Part shown: positions 62,057 through 64,000 of the stretch, piece by piece
Layout of the letters: every line of letters starts with the position of its first letter
Position numbering within the stretch: position 1 is the stretch's first letter
Source: Sphagnum compactum
Lineage: Eukaryota; Bryophyta; Sphagnopsida; Sphagnales
Direction of reading: 5' to 3'
DNA length: 64,000 bases
NCBI GenBank assembly: GCA_965153455.1
Contig: OZ234498.1
Span: 7,812,001 to 7,876,000 of the forward strand
The notes under the pieces: generated by a model
The model's input: the letters and a program-made list of their open reading frames with translations, nothing else
The model's database searches: none
Told to the model about the DNA's origin: nothing
Translations under genes and position numbers: made by a program

Positions 62057-64000
62057 ATGAAGGTTCCCAAAAAGTTTCCTTACTTGATGCGCACATAGAA
62101 ACCTTCTTTAAATGTCTCGTTGGAGCTTCTTTGAGTTAGGTCCCCAAAAGGGTATAAATAAAAATACAACCCCTCATTTCCTTTAGTCTATTCAACATCA
62201 ATCTTAAGCACGATCTTGCACCATTGCCTTATCATGTTTTTTTTATGTTCATGTTTGCATATGTTAACATAATAAAGATTCGTTTTCACGTTTGTTTCGC
62301 ACATTTCGTGTTATTGTTTTTAATTTTTGTGTTCTTGTTTTTTAATCACATAAGTTTGCCTTATTCCTTATTTGGAAATTAGAATTAGACCTTTTTTTTG
62401 GTTTTTGTTTTCCTGGTTTTTTGTGTCGTTGACAATTGCTACCATCATCACATGTCATTTATATTTATTGAATGGTAATGTGATGATTATATTTTTGTTT
62501 CCAATAAGTTTTACAATCTTGAAACTAAAGTTGGAGGACTACAAAAGGATTGTAACAAAAGGAAATTTTGCATCATGCAGGAACAAAAGCTTGGAAAACA
62601 AATCAGTCGTTAAGTTTCAAAACGATGGCATTGAAAGCTTGATTGTTGTAACATTTGTTTGATTATAACCACATTGAAGTTAAAACTATTGGTTGTCCAT
62701 TCATCAATTTGCTACAAAAGTTTTTGCAACTTGCAAATGCAATTTGTGACTATTATTGCTTGCATTTATAGCCGCATCACAACATGTGACAAAACATAAA
62801 TTTTTCAAAATACAAAGTACATTATTTTCACTTTCATCACTTTCACATGTTCTACTTTTTGCTTTTATTGTATTTATATGCTTACATTGGTTTTAAGGTT
62901 GCGATGAAAGTGGTGGCTTCACTACATTTCGTCGAATGTAGTTTTTTTACAAGTTTAAAAAGTTGTTTTTTTGAAGACCTACGTACATTCATGATGCATC
63001 ATGAGTTAGTTAAATCAGAAAGCTGCAACATATAAGGTCCGCTTTTACTAGATTGCCATCTTAAAAACTCTATTGTTTTGCATATCAAAGTTTTCCCTTC
63101 ATGCATAAGTTTTTGGCATGTGATCAACAATTTATTACATTTTCAAAAGTTATTTTTGTTGGACAAAGATGTATTGAAATGTTTATATTCAATAATCTTT
63201 GGTTAGTTTTAAACCCCAATTTTTCATGGTTTGACAGGGAATGATTAGTGTAATAAAAAATTCATTTGCGATTATTTTTGTCGTTTGTGTCAAATTGGCC
63301 ACTTGGATGAAAATAAAATAATACCATTAAGCCATTATGCACAATTTTTACATTGTGCATTGTGCTAAATGGCAAATTGGCTTCCGGGGGAAATATTACA
63401 TCACAAACTTCCTAGGTCACAATTTGGTAATATTAGTGATATAATTTTATTTAAATTATAGGTTTGTCTAACATGTGTGGGTGTGCATGTAAGGTTCTAA
63501 CATGTGTTGTATGTGTAGATTTGAATTGGGTTGCATGGTCAAAATCCAAAAGGGTTGGGGTTCGATCCTTCTTCAACTCTTAGAGTTCTATTGCATCTAT
63601 CTTAAGTTTTAACCTCCTAGTTCTTCTTGTTGCCAAAACTACACACAAAATTCTTATATGTTCGTTAATACACCTCCATGGATGTAGAAATCATCGTCAA
63701 CATTTTTCCAAATGAAATAATCATGTAGTCAGTCTATCTTGTTTGACAAACAAAATTATCGCAATAATTTCCTACCATGATTTCTTCTTGGATGCCAAAA
63801 TTGTTGTTACAAATTATGCAAGTCGTTAATTGTACCTAAGAAAAAAAACAATTTATTCTCTAATAATTAATGGCCCTACCATTTTAAGTGACATGCTTAA
63901 CGATGATAAATATAAAACATACTAATTTTTTTTAAAAAAAACATATTTTTTCTACACTCATTTTTCCCCTTAAAAGACATGAGAATTTCCCTAAACCCTA
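62057..64000. other. AT-rich DNA with a promoter-like stretch, no gene seen
   Basis: At 62150-62230 the sequence shows a TATA-like ggtataaataaaa followed by C/A-rich DNA, and at about 62269 an ataataaag polyadenylation-like word, a layout seen in LTRs; no matching second copy is in the window. The rest is AT-rich with no supportable gene. The last bases (ccctaaaccctaa) resemble a telomere repeat. Confidence 0.4.

Noticed and set aside
63550-63575. B-box-like ggggttcgatcc
   Set aside because: No A-box or tRNA fold at the right distance; likely chance or an old SINE scrap.

Overview
The window reads as nuclear DNA of a land plant. The genes have short GT-AG introns, several interstitial plant-type telomere motifs (TTTAGGG) are present, the proteins are plant families (photorespiratory glycolate oxidase, plastid KASI, HDA14-type deacetylase, DUF3444), and there is an 8.2 kb Ty3/gypsy element primed by initiator tRNA-Met. 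Dense microsatellites and long AT-rich stretches suggest a medium or large genome. The species cannot be named from the sequence; a seed-free plant (fern or lycophyte) is a guess. No RNA genes, CRISPR arrays or bacterial features were seen.

Layout. 1-14 kb, three plus-strand genes: glycolate oxidase (1476-5198, 11 exons, 369 aa), an F-box/kelch protein (7330-9479, 4 exons, 450 aa) and an HDA14-like organellar deacetylase (10716-14049, 9 exons, 461 aa). 14-23.6 kb: AT-rich DNA without a supportable gene, holding one GC-richer hairpin-bearing island at about 19.74-20.48 kb. 23.6-31.8 kb: a Ty3/gypsy LTR retrotransposon with about 98% identical LTRs, an extra two-repeat ORF before gag, and a gag-pol frame interrupted by stops but without frameshifts. 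33-33.5 kb: a four-copy tandem array. 34261-36786: an intronless 841-aa protein with an XRCC4-like head and a DUF3444 tail. 37-47 kb: AT-rich and satellite-rich DNA with several local duplications. 47961-52940: plastid KASI (8 exons, 529 aa). 54263-57859, minus strand: a DUF1853 protein (5 exons, 843 aa). 58758-61261, minus strand: XRCC4 (5 exons, 341 aa) with a 43-bp minisatellite in intron 1. 61.3-64 kb: AT-rich DNA with an 11-bp-phased array.

The genes mix photorespiration, plastid fatty acid synthesis, organellar deacetylation and DNA end joining; there is no operon logic. The most interesting content is a canonical XRCC4 gene and a second protein carrying the same head-domain signature with identical residue spacing but fused to DUF3444, lying 22 kb apart. 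Between them lies a DUF1853 protein whose conserved pattern recalls a PD-(D/E)XK-like core. All intron/exon models were built by eye from splice signals, reading phase and remembered family similarity; no alignment or search was run.
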